A stretch of DNA of 64,000 nt, from positions 1,567,379 through 1,631,378 of the forward strand of contig VWZL01006771.1 in the NCBI GenBank assembly GCA_013396915.1, read 5' to 3'. The notes below the pieces were generated by a model. The model ran no database searches. It saw only the letters and a program-made list of their open reading frames with translations, and was not told the DNA's origin. The first letter of the stretch is position 1, and every line of letters starts with the position of its first letter. A program made the position numbers and the translations under genes. Source of the DNA: Stercorarius parasiticus. Taxonomy: Eukaryota; Chordata; Aves; Charadriiformes; Stercorariidae. Positions 60,346-64,000 of this stretch are shown here, one piece after another.

Positions 60346-63300
60346 ACTGCATAGTCTTCTGAGGGAGTGAGGTTACATGCTACCTCAGTCTCAAAGTATA
60401 TAACATACAATTATTTTTTTATAAAAGCAAAGATATTGATTTTACACCCCCCCAATAATATATTTTTATACAGAATAACCTCTTTACAGCTGTTTGAAAA
60501 ATTGTTACTATTACATGATTTCTATACACACTTTTATACATTTTTGCTGCTTTATATGTACAGAATAGCAGAAAACAAACTTTAACAATTGATAAGTTTA
60601 CAAGATAATCTTTTTTAAAAAGCAATACATCTTTCTTCCTTTAATTTTCATGACAAAAGCTTCCGTGTGGTCAAAGATTCAAAAAGTCATCCAAAGTTTT
60701 CAAAGATGATTCATACAGGATTCTGAAATGGCATAAAACAATGCATAACAGGATTAGATATGCCAAATGCTAAATCAATCCTCGACTATTTGATTCTCAG
60801 AGTATAGCTACCCCATGATTTCTGTGACAAGTTATTCCCTATTAGTATAAGTATTAAATATGCCTTTACAAATTACTTTTAAAATAGCTGGGTTTTTTTT
60901 TCTTTCAACTTTTCCATTTTTCTGGCGTTCATCTCTAGCTATAGCGTAATCTACAACAAGCCAGTTTAAATTACTATGTCAATTCAGGCACATTTTCTAA
61001 TATTTCATCATCTATTTAAAGAATCCACTCATTTTCTTCACAGTGTTTTTACTCTTTTTTTTCCAAACATAAATAGTCGAATCCTTTACCGCAAATTCAT
61101 ACTAAGGCCATTTTCATTCGTTTATTTCCTTCCTTTCTCCCTCATTCTTCAGTCTTCATAATTTTTCTCCCCACCCTCTGGCATTGTTTTTTTTACAAGC
61201 CTGAGCTTTCTGTCTTGTCCTTAGCAGCAGCCTGCATCAGCTTCACATACACTCACTTTAGCCCCTTTCTGACTCCCTCTTGTCTCACATCACTCCAGAA
61301 ACAATCTCGGAGTTCAGCTCTGAGCTTCCCATTTGGCAGGCCCTTTTTATTTTCTTGCATTCCCTGACACAGTCACTCATGTAGCCTTTGTAGCTGCATT
61401 CTCACGCAACTTCTTCTAACACTGCTGTAAAATATCCTCAAAACACAGAAATAGGCACTTTGGTCTCCTGCCAAAATATTATTTCACTGTTAACCACCAT
61501 AAACTTTATCCCTCACGTTACTTTTGTAAGATTTCTGTCACTCATATTTCTCAAGCATTTTTTTTCTATATATATTTTTATTATTATAGTCCCAGACTGC
61601 TGCTCCAAATAAGCAAGGTCAGTCGTTAATCATGACGAATTAGAGCTTTCATCACGAGACACCAAGATCTGACATACAAGAGGCAGCTGTGGATCTCCCC
61701 AGCAGTGCTTTGAGTGTTAGGGCTCCCTGAACTCATGCCGCCATGGCTCTGTCACATGCTCCTCTCTATAATGCTGTATCCTTTAAGCCATGATGGAATT
61801 CCACTGTCAAAGTAAGCTATTATCACAATGTACTATAAAATCAGTATAACTACTTGAGTACTGTGGTTTTAGGCACAATGCTACATTGTATAAATTTTAT
61901 TCTGTTACCATTTAAGGCTAATAAAACAATAGATATGCAATGTGGGACCACGCACCTGCCGCCCATTGGGCGGCAAGCTGCTGTTCAGAACAGCTGTACG
62001 CCTCCCCAGAGACATTTCAGTCAGCTTTACCCGGGCCCTTTCTAGTGAACTTCTAGATCAGTGGCAGACAAATCATACACAAAGTTATATCACAAAACAA
62101 TTCAAGAACCATTATTTACAGATTCAATGAGAGCACAGTGAAGAGTTTGGGAAGCTAGCTAAATGATAATACTCAAGAAATATCTTTCATTAGCTAAATT
62201 TAAATTCTAACACCCATATATCAAAATGCTAATTAAAGTAAATACAAAATATTAAGCAAAAGGTATTATTCATAGCACATTTTATTTTATAGAGCATGGA
62301 ACATTTTTGTCTAGCCTCCAAATCACTGCATTGACAGCTTTATCCATGTTCTTTTGCTAGGCATAAATATTTGCATTTTATAAACTAAACGAATGTGTGT
62401 GCCATTACTCTTGAGGAAATTCTCTCAATATACAATATGTTGCCCAGAATTTTTAAGTGCACTGAACAGCATTTTAAAAATAATAGACCCACAGGGCCAC
62501 CTTAAACTGCTCACTCAGCTGAAAAGGGAAGACTAAATTACAATGAAAAGTTTTGCTTCTGAATTAGTGCAGCAATTCCTTGTTTAAGGGCAGCACTTTA
62601 ATTACTACACCAGACAGCATTTTTACTTGTTTCTTTCTTTGCTAATATGTAGCAGATAACTTCTAAGTCTAAATTTAAGATGCTGGCACAGAATGCCAAG
62701 TCTCTTAGGCAATTAAAGAATGTCACTATTTCCTGGTATACCTGGGTATTAAATAAAATAATCCCTCGAGGAGTTATAATGAGATAATGCATTCAGAAGC
62801 AAAAAGTAATACTACTATTAAGTATGAGTTAAAAAAACAGGAATATATTTTAGAATGCATCAGTGCAGCACTCTGTGTTGTAAGATTGTGCTCAAAGTAA
62901 TGATCAGAGATCTAGCTTGCTGCAAACCATAACTAAAATTTTGGAGTTTGATAAGTGGATTAGGATGATAAAATCATTTACAAACAACAGAGCACATTTA
63001 AGACTGTATATAATCACATTTTAGTTATACATTTGCACACTAGTACCACAGCATGACAAACGGCATGTCGGAAGACACTAGTGGCCCAGCCTGGTCCAAC
63101 GTTCTGTCTGTCTGAGAAAGCGCAAACACGCTGTAAATTAGTGAAGCAAAACCTGGTCATTGAAGAACTTCCCCCTAACCTTTTTTCAGAATGGATTCTT
63201 TTACCTTTCAGGAGAGAGAAAAAAACCCCAACATACCTGTACAAGTATGAATCCTCCCCAGTTCTGCAAAGTCCTGTGATAGCATCTAAATTTTGTTATC

Positions 63301-64000
63301 ATATTGCAGTCATGATTCTTGTGAAAAATACTTCCCATCATGATGTTTGTACTCCTAATCTTTTAATTTTATCTGCAACTGTCCCTTGGGTTTGTGTTAT
63401 ACAAAGGCAGCCATTCATATATCATGAAATTAAAACACTGTGTAACATCTTATGCTCTTCATCTGCCCCAGCTTCTAGGTTGGTCTGTCCCTGTTCACTG
63501 GGCAGAGATGATCATATAGATTCATAAACAATTATGAGTGTTCTTACAGAAATTTATAGTCAGTAGTGCACTCAAGTGGCAGCAATTGCTCATTTTAATA
63601 GGCCTATTTATTTAATCACGTTAAGATTTGCTTTAATTTCTCAGCCTTTTCTACTGTCTTGATTAAAACACGTACACAACTGAATCATGATACTCTGCTG
63701 CTCACCCTTCTTTTACAGATCATTATTATTTTTAAAAATATTCTACTAGAATACTTGGCAGCCCAACGTTAAATGATTTCATGGCAAAAAAAAATTTGGT
63801 TTTTGTTTATTTTTGTTTGATTTTGTAAGCTAGGTGCCAACCAAAGAAGTTTGTCACAGCTGAGCAACTAATTAAAAAAATCCCCCCAGGAAGCAGAGTC
63901 ACTCTGAGTTTTAGAAGTCCAATTATGTAGTGATCTTTTTTTTTTAATAAGATATTTTTTGGTTCTTTATCAATTTTACGTTACACGAGCACAATGTCCT
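60346..64000. other. AT-rich unique sequence, no gene seen
   Basis: T-rich plus strand around 60,880-61,580. The frame at 63,081-63,527 (148 codons) shows no domain and lacks codon or splice support. The phrase AGTGGCCCAGCCTGGTCCAA near 63,080 could belong to an old repeat. Confidence 0.45.

Noticed and set aside
63081..63527. 148-codon plus-strand frame near the right edge
   Set aside because: No recognisable domain, no promoter or splice signals, and Cys/Ser/Leu-rich content like random translation.
1..64000. CRISPR arrays, tRNA/rRNA genes, bacterial or phage operons
   Set aside because: No regular spacer-repeat arrays, no tRNA-like cloverleaf with box motifs noticed, and no dense coding; the composition and repeats are those of a vertebrate genome.

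Overview
The window looks like a piece of bird nuclear genome that is almost entirely non-coding. It is AT-rich, has no dense coding, and carries the typical avian repeats: 5'-truncated CR1 LINE copies, a solo ERVL-type LTR with its poly(A) region, a second LTR 3' end, and very old MIR, L2 and CR1 fossils. There is one sharp CpG island. I could not determine the species or chromosome.

The only gene signal I can support is on the minus strand inside the CpG island (about 42,760-43,430). It is a first coding exon at 43,206-43,089. It starts with a double ATG, encodes a typical secretory signal peptide and stops at a strong GT donor in phase 1. The rest of the gene should lie at lower coordinates, so the left two thirds of the window is probably intron 1 of this gene; that is an inference. 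A four-codon upstream ORF ends on the main start codons. I do not recognise the gene.

Layout. 1-11,760: AT-rich unique sequence with simple repeats and a GC-richer block at 7,478-7,935. 11,766-13,258: a short CR1 end with an expanded AGAAT tail, followed by a complete solo LTR. 13,262-28,839: unique sequence with an ancient CR1 (22,133-22,345) and a MIR plus L2 fossil pair (24,598-25,310). 28,840-29,265: a CR1. 29,266-42,300: unique sequence with no clear repeat. 42,300-43,450: GC-rich flank, CpG island, promoter and exon. 43,450-64,000: presumed upstream flank, with two CR1 copies (44,539-44,968; 51,753-52,268), a sauropsid MIR-like SINE (51,065-51,178), an LTR 3' end (58,935-59,173) and an old CR1 (59,430-60,345).

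All six CR1 pieces lie on the minus strand and both LTR pieces on the plus strand. I see no tRNA, rRNA, CRISPR array, bacterial-type operon or convincing new biological system. The most useful items to follow up are the start-codon arrangement of the signal-peptide exon, a few blocks that look like conserved non-coding elements, and a few short exon-like openings I could not confirm.
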